DNA of 64,000 nt from Asaia bogorensis (lineage in GTDB: Bacteria > Pseudomonadota > Alphaproteobacteria > CACIAM-22H2). Shown piece by piece: positions 15,287 to 22,941 of the stretch. The stretch's first letter is position 1. The number at the start of each line of letters is the position of its first letter. The stretch covers positions 52,595-116,594 of the forward strand of contig CAMDLT010000005.1 of the NCBI GenBank assembly GCA_945901855.1, read 5' to 3'. The notes under the pieces were generated by a model. That model did no database searches. It was not told where the DNA came from and saw only the letters and a program-made list of their open reading frames with translations. A program made the position numbers and the translations under genes.

Positions 15287-15769
15287 GTGGACTCCGCCGA
15301 CGCCCTGGCGCTCGCCGGCTTTGCCTTGGCGAGCGTCGCGACGGCGTCGTCGGGCGCCATTTTTCGTCCCGGCGAATGGTACGAGCAAATCGCCAAACCG
15401 CGCTGGCGACCGCCCAACTGGCTGTTCGGGCCCGCGTGGCTCGTGCTGTTCGTGCTGATCACCGCATCGGCGTGGTTTGTGTGGCGCGAGGCGGGGTTTG
15501 GTCTCGCCCTCGTCGTCTATGCGGTGCAGCTGGTGCTCAACGCGGCGTGGTCGGCGCTGTTTTTTGGGCTGCGGCGCCCGGATCTTGCGTTTTTCAATCT
15601 GATCGCGCTGTGGCTGTCGATCGCCGCAATGATCGCACTCTACGCGCCCATCGATGCGACGGCCGCATGGATGCTGGCGCCGTACCTCGCCTGGGTCGCG
15701 TTTGCGGGCGTGCTCAACTATACGATCTGGCAAATGAACCGCATGGACGCGCCCGCCGATAGAGCGTAA
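15287..15769 (+). CDS. tspO: TspO/MBR family tryptophan-rich sensory protein
   Basis: TspO is a five-helix outer/inner membrane protein that binds porphyrins and, in Rhodobacter, negatively modulates photosynthesis gene expression in response to oxygen. The 160-residue product has five hydrophobic stretches and the family residues GEWYEQIAKPRWRPPNWLFG near residues 29-48. It also has NAAWSALFFGLRRPDLA and a C-terminal NYTIWQMN. Translation starts at GTG 15287, six bases after the dxs stop, so it is likely part of the same transcript. Its location downstream of hemA-dxs fits a role in sensing tetrapyrrole intermediates; that role is inferred from the family. Confidence 0.93.
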   Translation: MDSADALALAGFALASVATASSGAIFRPGEWYEQIAKPRWRPPNWLFGPAWLVLFVLITASAWFVWREAGFGLALVVYAVQLVLNAAWSALFFGLRRPDLAFFNLIALWLSIAAMIALYAPIDATAAWMLAPYLAWVAFAGVLNYTIWQMNRMDAPADRA

Positions 15770-15857
15770 GGTATCACTATCGTCGATTTTGCGGTTTTGG
15801 CAGCGACGGCTGAGAGAGACGTGTACTCCCGCCCCCTTGATGCGAGGAGTCACGACC

Positions 15858-15947
15858 ATGAAAAGCTCGATGAATGCGCCCGTTATCGTGCCTTTGCTGC
15901 TGGCCGTGACGGTCGGCTTTTACGCATCTCTGCGCGCCCCGATCTGA
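15858..15947 (+). CDS. 29-residue single-span membrane peptide (candidate small protein)
   Basis: A short frame runs ATG 15858 to TGA 15947 and encodes a 29-residue peptide whose centre, APVIVPLLLAVTVGFYASL, is one membrane span. A good ribosome site, GAGGAG, sits nine to ten bases before the ATG, and the following gene has a near-identical GGAG-ACGACC-ATG leader. I do not recognise the peptide. Similar tiny hydrophobic genes in photosynthesis regions can be subunits of membrane complexes, but no such link can be shown here. It could also be a chance frame; the ribosome site and spacing argue otherwise. Confidence 0.5.
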   Translation: MKSSMNAPVIVPLLLAVTVGFYASLRAPI

Positions 15948-15964
15948 CCCCACAGGAGACGACC

Positions 15965-16114
15965 ATGGCAAAAGGCCAAAAACGCAGCGGGCGCGAACAG
16001 CGCAAACCCAAGGCCGCCAAAGCGGCGAGCGCTGCGGGCAACTCTGGCAAAAACAACGATTACGGCACGCGCAGCCCCGCAGGGGCAGCAATCGCGGCCA
16101 AGAAAAAGGGCTGA
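15965..16114 (+). CDS. Small basic conserved protein (49 aa)
   Basis: The 49-residue product begins MAKGQKRSGREQRKPKAAK and ends in AIAAKKKG. It is strongly basic, Lys/Ala-rich, lacks a membrane segment and is likely disordered. Small proteins opening MAKGQ-x-RSNRE/GRE are widespread in Alphaproteobacteria without a known function; I recognise the pattern rather than a named family. Ribosome site AGGAG lies eight bases upstream of ATG 15965. It follows the 29-residue membrane peptide by 17 bases and precedes the next small gene by eight, so these three probably form a transcript. Confidence 0.72.
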   Translation: MAKGQKRSGREQRKPKAAKAASAAGNSGKNNDYGTRSPAGAAIAAKKKG

Positions 16115-16122
16115 ACCGACCT

Positions 16123-16482
16123 ATGCAGAATACCGGACGATCGGGTCGCCGCAAGGCAATGCAGTATTTGGGGCGCATCTCGGGCAGCGGCATGCTGCAG
16201 CTCGGCGGCGAGAAATTGGGCCCTGCGACCTACGATTTCGAGGGATTTTTCAAGCCCGCAGGCGGCGTCGCGTGCGCTGGCGAAATCGAAGCGGCGCCGG
16301 CCTTGCTGCAAAGCGTCTTGGGCCAACGCGGCTTGCAAATCGTCACGGCCGCAGGGCTGGTGCTCGATCTGCGGATGTCGGCCAAGAAACTCGGGCCGGT
16401 TGCGCGCGTCGCGCATGTCGAGGTCAACGGCGATCTGCCGACCGACCAGGCCGCTTGGCGGGAAATCGCGGCCGACGCGTAA
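16123..16482 (+). CDS. Hypothetical protein (119 aa)
   Basis: I do not recognise this gene. The product is 119 residues, mixed alpha/beta in appearance, with no signal peptide or membrane span. Gly-rich N-terminal strands (QYLGRISGSGMLQLGGEKLG) are followed by an Ala/Leu-rich middle and a C-terminal VEVNGDLPTDQAAWREIA. The start is uncertain: the ATG at 16123 has no clear ribosome site, and an in-frame ATG at 16159 (MQYLGRISG) begins the better-ordered part. It is eight bases after the small basic gene. Codon usage resembles its neighbours. Confidence 0.65.
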   Translation: MQNTGRSGRRKAMQYLGRISGSGMLQLGGEKLGPATYDFEGFFKPAGGVACAGEIEAAPALLQSVLGQRGLQIVTAAGLVLDLRMSAKKLGPVARVAHVEVNGDLPTDQAAWREIAADA

Positions 16483-16496
16483 GCCGCCGATAAGGC

Positions 16497-16525
16497 TTGC
16501 CAAAATTCGGGTTCTGCTCTTTAAT
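16497..16525 (+). promoter_or_regulatory. Candidate sigma-70-type promoter for the TRAP transporter operon
   Basis: TTGCCA at 16497-16502 and TTTAAT at 16520-16525 are separated by 17 bases, good spacing for a housekeeping promoter. They lie about 60 bases before the dctP start, in the only non-coding gap upstream of it. The match is by eye; no transcription start is known. Confidence 0.35.
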
Positions 16526-16583
16526 CTTGGCACCAAGGCCGGACCCTACCGGCCGTCCCAAGCGCAATCGAGGAGAAACGCCC

Positions 16584-17636
16584 GTGACATTCCAACCCAA
16601 TCGCCGCCAGGCGCTGGCCGGTGCGGCAGCAACCGTGGGCTTGCTGGCAGCGCCCCACATCGCGCGCGCCCAGGCCTATAAAAGCGAATACAAATTGTCG
16701 GTCGTCGGCAATCGGCCGCTGGCAATGTCGGACGGCGCGCTGCGCTGGGCCGAACTCGTCACCGAACGCTCGGGCGGGCGCCTCAATTTCAAGGCGTATC
16801 CGGGCTCGCAATTGGTCGGCGGCGACCAGACGCGCGAACTGGTCGCCATGCGCCAGGGCGTGATCGACATTCTGGTCTCCTCGACGATCAACATCTCGCC
16901 GCAGATTCCGCAGATGAATCTGTTCTCGCTGCCGTTCTTGATGCCCAACCACAAGGCGTTCGACGCGCTGATCCAGGGCGAAACGCGCGCGGCCCTCGAC
17001 ACCACGCTCGCCCAGCGCGATTCGGTCGTGCTGGCCTGGGGCGAAAACGGCTTCCGCGAATTGTCGAACTCCAAGCGTCCGATCCGCACGCCTGCCGACC
17101 TGCGCGGCCTCAAAATCCGCTACGCCGCCGGGCAGATCTATGCCGAGATTTTCACCCAGCTCGGCGCCAATCCGCTGCAAATGAGCTTTGCCGATCTGCA
17201 GCCCGCTTTGTCGACGGGCGCCGTCGACGGGCAGGAAAATCCGATCAACGTGTTCCTTGCGGTCAAGATGGACACGCTCGCGCAAAAACATCTGACCGTG
17301 TGGAACTATGTCGCCGACGCCGCCGTCTATCACATCAACAAAGGCGTGTGGGACAGCTTCGCCAAGCCCGACCAGGATCTGGTGCGCGCGTGCGCCGAAG
17401 AAGCGGCCAAGACCAATCTTCAGAACGCGCGTGCGGGCATCGGCGTGGGCGGCGCGTCCGACCGCGCGGCGATGGACGAGCTTGCCAAGCGCGGCGTGTC
17501 GGTCCTCGAACTGTCGCTCGACGAAAAGCGCGCGTTCGGCGTCGCGACCAAACCGGTCTACGACAAATACGCCCAGCTCGTCGGCACCGATCTGGTGCGG
17601 CGCGCCGAAGCGGCCATCGCGCGCGCGATCGCCTGA
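16584..17636 (+). CDS. dctP: TRAP transporter solute-binding protein (DctP family)
   Basis: This is the periplasmic binding component of a tripartite ATP-independent transporter, which captures a carboxylate-type ligand for sodium- or proton-driven import. The GTG start at 16584 has GAGGAG ten bases upstream and gives 350 residues. A twin-arginine-like N-region (NRRQALAG) and a cleavage site near HIARAQA mark export. The DctP fold is evident in KAYPGSQLVGGDQTRELVAM, SKRPIRTPADLRGLKIRY (carrying the conserved ligand-carboxylate Arg) and the family segment GAVDGQENPI. The ligand is not predictable from sequence; linkage to a 2-oxoacid dehydrogenase E1 suggests a 2-oxo or hydroxy acid. Confidence 0.93.
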   Translation: MTFQPNRRQALAGAAATVGLLAAPHIARAQAYKSEYKLSVVGNRPLAMSDGALRWAELVTERSGGRLNFKAYPGSQLVGGDQTRELVAMRQGVIDILVSSTINISPQIPQMNLFSLPFLMPNHKAFDALIQGETRAALDTTLAQRDSVVLAWGENGFRELSNSKRPIRTPADLRGLKIRYAAGQIYAEIFTQLGANPLQMSFADLQPALSTGAVDGQENPINVFLAVKMDTLAQKHLTVWNYVADAAVYHINKGVWDSFAKPDQDLVRACAEEAAKTNLQNARAGIGVGGASDRAAMDELAKRGVSVLELSLDEKRAFGVATKPVYDKYAQLVGTDLVRRAEAAIARAIA

Positions 17637-17649
17637 TTGAAAGCGGGAC

Positions 17650-17685
17650 GGCATCCGGCCGCAACGGGCCGGATGCCGTTTTGTT
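17650..17685 (+). terminator. Strong hairpin with T-run between dctP and dctQ
   Basis: A perfect 12-bp stem, CGGCATCCGGCC (17650-17661) with GGCCGGATGCCG (17668-17679), encloses a six-base loop and is followed by TTTTGTTT. It has the form of an intrinsic terminator placed between the binding protein and the membrane subunits. Such elements usually cause partial termination and stabilise the upstream message, so that the binding protein is made in excess. Confidence 0.82.
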
Positions 17686-17699
17686 TGGAGGGGAATTTT

Positions 17700-18209
17700 T
17701 TGTCGGCCGATTTCGATCCAACGCGGCAGCCTGACCAGCCCAAAACGCGCCTCACGCTGAAATTCGAAGAAGTGCTGCTGGCGGTTGCAATGGCCGCGAT
17801 GGCGCTGATCACGGGCGCAAACGTCCTCACGCGCTATTTGAGCAACGTGTCGCTGGCTTTCACCGAGGAGTATTCGGTGCTGCTGATGGTCGTGGTGGCG
17901 ATGGTCGGCACGGCCTATGCGATCGCGGGCGGCCGCCATATCCGCATCGGATGGTTCGTCGACGATCTGTGGCCCAAGGCGCGCCGCCCGGCCGAAATCG
18001 CGGCGATGCTGCTGGCCATCTTGTGCTTCGCGCTGATTGGCTATTACGGCGCCTATCTGACGTGGGACGAATACCGGTTCGAATCGATGACGCCGGGCCT
18101 TGGCAATCCGCAATGGCTCTATACGGGCTTGCTGCCGCTGCTTTCGCTCCTGGTCGTGGGGCGCGCGGTCGGACGTCTGATCCGCATCCTGCGCGGCGAA
18201 AAAACATGA
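17700..18209 (+). CDS. dctQ: TRAP transporter small membrane subunit (DctQ family)
   Basis: DctQ is the four-helix small membrane subunit that works with DctM. I place the start at TTG 17700 because GGAGGGG lies five bases upstream and family homology begins shortly after; an ATG at 17637 would run back through the terminator hairpin. The 169-residue product has four membrane spans and the conserved ANVLTRYLSNVSLAFTEEY region near residue 40, then GGRHIRIGWFVDDL and GWLY-like WLYTGLLPL. It ends within the dctM start (ATGA). The rare TTG start plus the hairpin should keep its level below that of dctP. Confidence 0.9.
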   Translation: MSADFDPTRQPDQPKTRLTLKFEEVLLAVAMAAMALITGANVLTRYLSNVSLAFTEEYSVLLMVVVAMVGTAYAIAGGRHIRIGWFVDDLWPKARRPAEIAAMLLAILCFALIGYYGAYLTWDEYRFESMTPGLGNPQWLYTGLLPLLSLLVVGRAVGRLIRILRGEKT

Positions 18210-19489
18210 TCGGCAGCGCGCTGTTTTTGATGTTTTTGACGATGCTGATCCTCGGCACGCCCATCGCGGTGGCGCTGGGCCTTGCGGGCACGGCCGCCAT
18301 CGCGTTTGCGGGCCAAAGCATGATGGCGGTGCCGACGCAGGTCTATACCGGCATCGCCAAATACCCGCTGATCGCGATTCCGATGTTCGTGCTGGTGGGG
18401 TCGGTCTTCGACCGCACGGGCGTGGCGCTTCGTTTGGTGCGTTTTGCGACGGCCCTCGTCGGGGCCGGGCGCGGCGCGCTTGCGACCGTTGCCGTGCTGG
18501 TCGCGATGGTGATCGGCGGCATTTCGGGCTCGGGCCCCGCGACGTCGGCGGCGGTGGGCCACGTCGTGACGCGCAGCATGGTCAAAGACGGCTATCCGCG
18601 CCCGTTCATTGCCGCAACCGTGGGGGCGGCGGCGGCGACCGATATTCTGATCCCGCCGTCGATCGCGTTCATCGTTTACGCGGTGATGGTCCCCGGCGTG
18701 TCGGTGCCTGCGATTTTTGCTGCCGGCATGTTTCCGGGCATCCTTGCGGGCTTGGCGATCATCGTGCCGATCTTGATCTTGTCGTGGATCAACGATTTTG
18801 GCGGCAAGGCCAAGGACGACGACCGCCCGGGGGTTTGGCAAAGCTTCAAGGACGCGTTCTGGGGCCTGATGGCGCCGGTTGTTATCCTGGGCGGCATGCG
18901 CATCGGCGCCTTCACGCCGACCGAAGCCGCCGTCATCGCGGTGTTCTACGGCCTCGCCATCGGCTTTTTCATCTATGGCACGCTTAAGCTGCGGGACCTT
19001 TACGAAATGCTGGTCGAGGCCGGCGAGATTTCCGCCGTGATCTTGTGCGTGGTGGCGCTGGCGTCGGTGTTTGCGTGGTCGACCTCGACGCTTGGCATCG
19101 TACAGCCGATCGCGGGCTGGATCGTCGGGCTTGGCATCGGCGAATACGGCACGATCGCGCTGCTGATGGTCGTGCTGATCGTGATCGGCATGTTCCTCGA
19201 CGGCGTGTCGACCTTTTTGATCCTGCTGCCGGTGCTGATCCCGATCGCGAACAGTTACGGCTGGGACCTCGTGTGGTTCGGCGTGATCTTGACCATGAAA
19301 ATCGCCATCGGCCAGTTCACGCCGCCTTTGGCGGTCAATCTCATGGTGTCGTGCCGCATCGCGCAGGTATCGATGGAATCGACGATTCCATGGGTGTTTT
19401 GGATGATCGTCGCGATGTTCGTCGCGCTCGCCGCATGCGTGGCGATCCCGGACATTGTTTTGTGGCTGCCGCGTACGTTGGGGTACTGA
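18206..19489 (+). CDS. dctM: TRAP transporter large permease subunit (DctM family)
   Basis: DctM forms the transport path of the TRAP system, with about twelve to thirteen membrane spans. The 427-residue product shows family landmarks: LILGTPIAVALGLAG at the N-terminus, YPLIAIPMFVLVGSVFDRTG near residues 52-72, and the signature GGISGSGPATSAAVG near residue 108. ATDILIPPSIAFIVYAV and a C-terminal FTPPLAVNLMV follow. It overlaps dctQ by four bases. The E1 alpha gene begins two bases after its stop, so transporter and enzyme are very likely co-transcribed. Confidence 0.95.
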   Translation: MIGSALFLMFLTMLILGTPIAVALGLAGTAAIAFAGQSMMAVPTQVYTGIAKYPLIAIPMFVLVGSVFDRTGVALRLVRFATALVGAGRGALATVAVLVAMVIGGISGSGPATSAAVGHVVTRSMVKDGYPRPFIAATVGAAAATDILIPPSIAFIVYAVMVPGVSVPAIFAAGMFPGILAGLAIIVPILILSWINDFGGKAKDDDRPGVWQSFKDAFWGLMAPVVILGGMRIGAFTPTEAAVIAVFYGLAIGFFIYGTLKLRDLYEMLVEAGEISAVILCVVALASVFAWSTSTLGIVQPIAGWIVGLGIGEYGTIALLMVVLIVIGMFLDGVSTFLILLPVLIPIANSYGWDLVWFGVILTMKIAIGQFTPPLAVNLMVSCRIAQVSMESTIPWVFWMIVAMFVALAACVAIPDIVLWLPRTLGY

Positions 19490-19491
19490 CA

Positions 19492-20481
19492 ATGGTGGGA
19501 ACGGGACATAACCGCGCGGCGCTCGAAAATTTGTACGCGCAAATGCAGCGCATCCGCGTGTTCGAGGAGCTGGCGCTGGCCGCGCACAAAGCGGGCGAAT
19601 TGCCGGGCTATCTGCATCCTTCGATCGGGCAGGAAGCCGTGCCTGCGGGCGTGTGCGCGCATTTGAGCGCGGCCGACCGGCTGACCTCCACCCATCGCGG
19701 CCACGGCCATGCGCTCGCCAAGGGATCGGCCGTCGGCCCGATGATGGCCGAACTTTACGGCCGCGCGACGGGTTCGTGCGGCGGCAAAGGCGGCTCGATG
19801 CATATCGCCGATTTTGCCGCCGGCATGCTGGGCGCCAACGGCATCGTCGCGGGCGGCATTCCGATCGCGGTGGGTGCTGCCCAAGGGCTGCGGCTGCTGG
19901 GCCAAAGCGGCATCGTCGCGTGCTTTTTTGGCGACGGGGCGATCAATCGCGGACCCTTCCTCGAAGGGCTCAACTGGGCGGCGCTTTACAAGCTTCCGGT
20001 GCTGTTCGTGTGCGAGGACAACACGTTTTCGGCCTTCACCCACACGCGCGAAACGACGGCGGGGCCGGGCCCGGCCGCACGCGCCGAAGCTTGCGGCGTG
20101 GCCGCGCGCGCGGTCGACGGCAGCGACGCCCAAGCCGTCCATGCGGCAGCGGGCGAGATGATCGACGCGATGCGCGTCGACCGCACGCCGCGCTTTTTGC
20201 ACGCGCGCACCTACCGATGGGAGGGGCACACCTCGACCGATCCCGGCGCCTATCGCAGCCCCGATGAGCTTGCCGCCGGGCGCGCGCGCGATCCCGTCGC
20301 GCGGCTGGGCGCGGAGCTGCTGGCGATGGGCATGGCGCGCGAAGCGTTGGATGCTATCGACGCTGGCATCCTTGCCGAGATGACGGCCGCGCGCGATGCG
20401 GCGCGCGCCGCCCCGTGGCCCGAGCCGCATACGGCCTTCGACGACGTGCAAGATTGGGGAGCGCCGCAATGGCAAGTTTGA
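19492..20481 (+). CDS. Thiamine-dependent 2-oxoacid/acetoin dehydrogenase E1, alpha subunit
   Basis: The 329-residue product is the alpha subunit of a heterotetrameric E1, which decarboxylates a 2-oxo acid (pyruvate, branched-chain) or cleaves acetoin using TPP. The TPP/Mg motif GDGAINRGPFLEGLN and the phosphorylation-loop-like HTRETTAG region are present, as is the family N-terminal YLHPSIGQEAVPAGVCA. It starts two bases after dctM and overlaps the beta gene by 13 bases. No E2 acyltransferase or E3 gene is present within the following 40 kb. The enzyme may borrow these from the main pyruvate dehydrogenase or use another acceptor. Substrate undetermined. Confidence 0.88.
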   Translation: MVGTGHNRAALENLYAQMQRIRVFEELALAAHKAGELPGYLHPSIGQEAVPAGVCAHLSAADRLTSTHRGHGHALAKGSAVGPMMAELYGRATGSCGGKGGSMHIADFAAGMLGANGIVAGGIPIAVGAAQGLRLLGQSGIVACFFGDGAINRGPFLEGLNWAALYKLPVLFVCEDNTFSAFTHTRETTAGPGPAARAEACGVAARAVDGSDAQAVHAAAGEMIDAMRVDRTPRFLHARTYRWEGHTSTDPGAYRSPDELAAGRARDPVARLGAELLAMGMAREALDAIDAGILAEMTAARDAARAAPWPEPHTAFDDVQDWGAPQWQV

Positions 20482-21440
20482 GCTTTGCGGAAGCCGCGTG
20501 CGCGGCCTTGGCGCAGGAAATGCGCCGCGATCCCAGCATCTGGGTGCTCGGCGAAGACGTGCGCATGGGCGGCATCTTCGGCCAGTACAAAGGGCTGCAC
20601 GACGCGTTCGGCGCCCAGCGCATCGTCAACACGCCGATCTCGGAATCGACCATCATGGGCGCGGGGCTCGGCGCGGCGTTGGTGGGCACGCGCCCGGTGA
20701 TCGAAATGCGCATCGCCGACTTCGCGATGCCCGCGATGGACGAAATCGTCAACCAGATCGCCAAGGCGCGCTACATGTTCGGCGGGCAGGCGCGCGCGCG
20801 CGTGGTGGTGCGCATGCCGCACGGCATGCTCAAAGCCTCCGCCGCCCAGCACAGCCAAATCGTCGAAAGCTGGTTTGTCAATTTGCCCGGCGTCGTGGTG
20901 CTGGTCCCGGCCAGTGCCGCCGACATGGCGGGCCTGCTCAAGACCGCGTTGCGCGGCGACGATCCGGTCATGCTGTTCGAACCCAAAAGCCTGTGGTGGA
21001 CCAAAGAAGAGGTGGATCCCGAACTGCCGGCCGTGCCGGTCGGCGTCGCGCGCAAGCTTTTGTCGGGCAACGACATCACGCTGGTCGCGTGGTCGCAAAC
21101 GGTGGCGCCGGCGCTGGAAGCCGCCAACCGCGTGCGTGCCAAGGGCATCGGCGTCGATCTTTTGGACCTGCGCAGCCTGTGGCCGTGGGACCAGCAGGCG
21201 GTGTGCGAAAGCGCCGCGCGCACGGGCCGTTTGGTGGTGGTGCAAGAAGCGCCGCTGGCGGCGGGCTTCGGCGCGGAGATCGTCGCCCACACGCTGGAAC
21301 AGGTGGGGCCGGGCAAGATGCGCGCGCTCAAGCGCCTGGGCGCGCCGCGCGTGCCCGTGCCGTTTGCGCCCAATCTGGAAGCCACGCTGATGCAAACGCC
21401 CGACAAGATCGAAGCGGCCTTGCTGGCCGCAATGGTTTAA
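20469..21440 (+). CDS. Thiamine-dependent 2-oxoacid/acetoin dehydrogenase E1, beta subunit
   Basis: This is the beta subunit partner of the preceding gene, 323 residues, with the usual transketolase-like pyrimidine domain. Landmarks are VLGEDVRMGGIFGQYKGL near residue 26, NTPISESTIMGAGLGAALVG, and the cofactor helix ESWFVNLPGVVVLVPASA. The C-terminal transketolase domain has LVAWSQTVAPALEAA and VVQEAPLAAGFGAEIVA. Start ATG lies inside the alpha gene (13-base overlap). Its stop codon overlaps the stop of the convergent glycosyltransferase by three bases, leaving no room for a terminator. Confidence 0.88.
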   Translation: MASLSFAEAACAALAQEMRRDPSIWVLGEDVRMGGIFGQYKGLHDAFGAQRIVNTPISESTIMGAGLGAALVGTRPVIEMRIADFAMPAMDEIVNQIAKARYMFGGQARARVVVRMPHGMLKASAAQHSQIVESWFVNLPGVVVLVPASAADMAGLLKTALRGDDPVMLFEPKSLWWTKEEVDPELPAVPVGVARKLLSGNDITLVAWSQTVAPALEAANRVRAKGIGVDLLDLRSLWPWDQQAVCESAARTGRLVVVQEAPLAAGFGAEIVAHTLEQVGPGKMRALKRLGAPRVPVPFAPNLEATLMQTPDKIEAALLAAMV

Positions 21441-22675
21441 ACGAGGCCTTCGGCCCAGGCGATCTGCCGGGGCAGGCAAATGCGGTTGAGATCGTAATTC
21501 GCGATCGCGTGCGCACGGGCCGCAGTGCCAAGCGCTGCTTGCAAATCGGGACGGGCCAGCACGTCGGCGACCGTTTCGGCAAGTTTTTTGCCGTCGAAAA
21601 AATCGACCAGCAGGCCCGTATCGCCGTGCCGGATCGCTTCGCGCAGCGGGGCCGTGTCGCTGGCCACGATGGCGCAACCCATGCTCATCGCTTCCAGCAG
21701 GCTCCAACTCAGCACGAACGGGTAGGTGAGATACACATGCGCCTTCGACAGCGACAGCACGCGCACGAAATTGTCGTACGAAACGCGCCCCAAGAAATGC
21801 ACGCGCGCCCAGTCGGCATCCGCAATCGACGGGCGCACCTCGTCGATGATCGCGTCCTTCCAGCTGCGCCCGTCGGCGCGGGGCGCGCCATAGCTGATGC
21901 CGTCGCCGCCCACGACCAGCACGCGCGCGTTGGGACGCAATGCCAGCAACTTGCCCAGGCTGCGCGCAAACACGTGCCAGCCGCGATAGGGTTCGAGATC
22001 GCGCGCCACGTACGTGACGATCTCGTCGGCGCGCGTGAGCACAAGCTTGCCCGCGCGCGTCGTCAGTTCCAGCGACGCCGCCGGGTCGCGTTGCAGCTTG
22101 TCGGTATCGATGCCGTCATGCGCCACGGCGATGCGCTGGCGAAATTCGTCGGGAAATGTCGAGGCCTGCCAGTGCGTGGGCGACAGGCCCGAATCGGCGA
22201 TCGCAAAATGCATGTCGTTGTTGAGATTTTTCATGCGCAGGCGGCAGGCGTGGGCGGGATCGTCCGCAACGAATTCGGGGTCGAAATCGGTGTCGATGCC
22301 GACCGCGCGATAGTAGAACTCGCAGTAAATCCCGAGCTTCGCCTGGGGCCACACGTCTTTGAGGAACAGGCTCTCCCCCCAGCCCGGATGGGCCACGATC
22401 AGGTCGGGCGAAATGCCTTGCGCCTTCAAAGTCCGCGCATGGTGGAACGCGGCTTCGGCGCGAATGGTTTTGGTTTCGAAATCCGACACCCAGGGATGGA
22501 TGCCTGCGGTCGAACCGCGCTGCGGGCGGTAGCGATGCACCGGCACGCCATCGAACTCGGTCATCGGTTCGGGGCGCATCACGGTCGCATGCACCGCGTG
22601 CCCGCGCCGTTGCAGGGCGGGGGCAAGATGGCGGAACTGGCCCGGAAAATTCTGATGGACGAACAAGACTCGCAT
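21437..22675 (-). CDS. Glycosyltransferase family 4 protein
   Basis: The 412-residue cytoplasmic GT-B enzyme opens with MRVLFVHQNFPGQFRHLA, typical of a group of alphaproteobacterial GT4 enzymes. The donor-binding C-terminal half contains the SWSLLEAMSMGCAIVASD segment (the E-x7-E type nucleotide-sugar region) near residue 325. It probably transfers a sugar to a surface polysaccharide or lipid; neither donor nor acceptor is evident. The gene stands alone on the minus strand, convergent with the E1 beta gene and divergent from the giant repeat-protein gene. That placement may mean it glycosylates or accompanies the secreted protein, but this is only suggested by adjacency. Confidence 0.85.
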   Translation of the reverse strand: MRVLFVHQNFPGQFRHLAPALQRRGHAVHATVMRPEPMTEFDGVPVHRYRPQRGSTAGIHPWVSDFETKTIRAEAAFHHARTLKAQGISPDLIVAHPGWGESLFLKDVWPQAKLGIYCEFYYRAVGIDTDFDPEFVADDPAHACRLRMKNLNNDMHFAIADSGLSPTHWQASTFPDEFRQRIAVAHDGIDTDKLQRDPAASLELTTRAGKLVLTRADEIVTYVARDLEPYRGWHVFARSLGKLLALRPNARVLVVGGDGISYGAPRADGRSWKDAIIDEVRPSIADADWARVHFLGRVSYDNFVRVLSLSKAHVYLTYPFVLSWSLLEAMSMGCAIVASDTAPLREAIRHGDTGLLVDFFDGKKLAETVADVLARPDLQAALGTAARAHAIANYDLNRICLPRQIAWAEGLV

Positions 22676-22941
22676 GGCAGGCGCAAACCTTACCCGAAGC
22701 GGCGATTTTGCACACTGTCTGCGCGCGAGAAGCGCAGACCACTTCTTGCTCCAGCAGTCATTGCAAAATGCGACATGGTTAAAGTGGTAAAAACTAAGAC
22801 ACTTGCGACCAGGAAATAATTGCCGACCGGCAAAAAGGGCAGATCCAAACGACGTTTATACCATTGTTTTTATTGATAAAAATTATGGCTTAACCCTTGC
22901 TAGGCAGGTGTACCGACTGCCCGCCAACAAGGAAATTTCCC
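22676..22941. promoter_or_regulatory. Divergent intergenic region with dyads ahead of the giant repeat protein
   Basis: This 266-bp gap is clearly AT-richer than its neighbours, especially 22756-22900, and should hold the promoters of both flanking genes. Dyads visible are GTCTGCGC/GCGCAGAC (22717-22739, seven-base loop), TTGCCG-AC-CGGCAA (22820-22833, operator-like) and GGCAG/CTGCC (22903-22921) in the probable mRNA leader just before the ribosome site AAGGA. No promoter hexamers stand out strongly. Confidence 0.5.
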
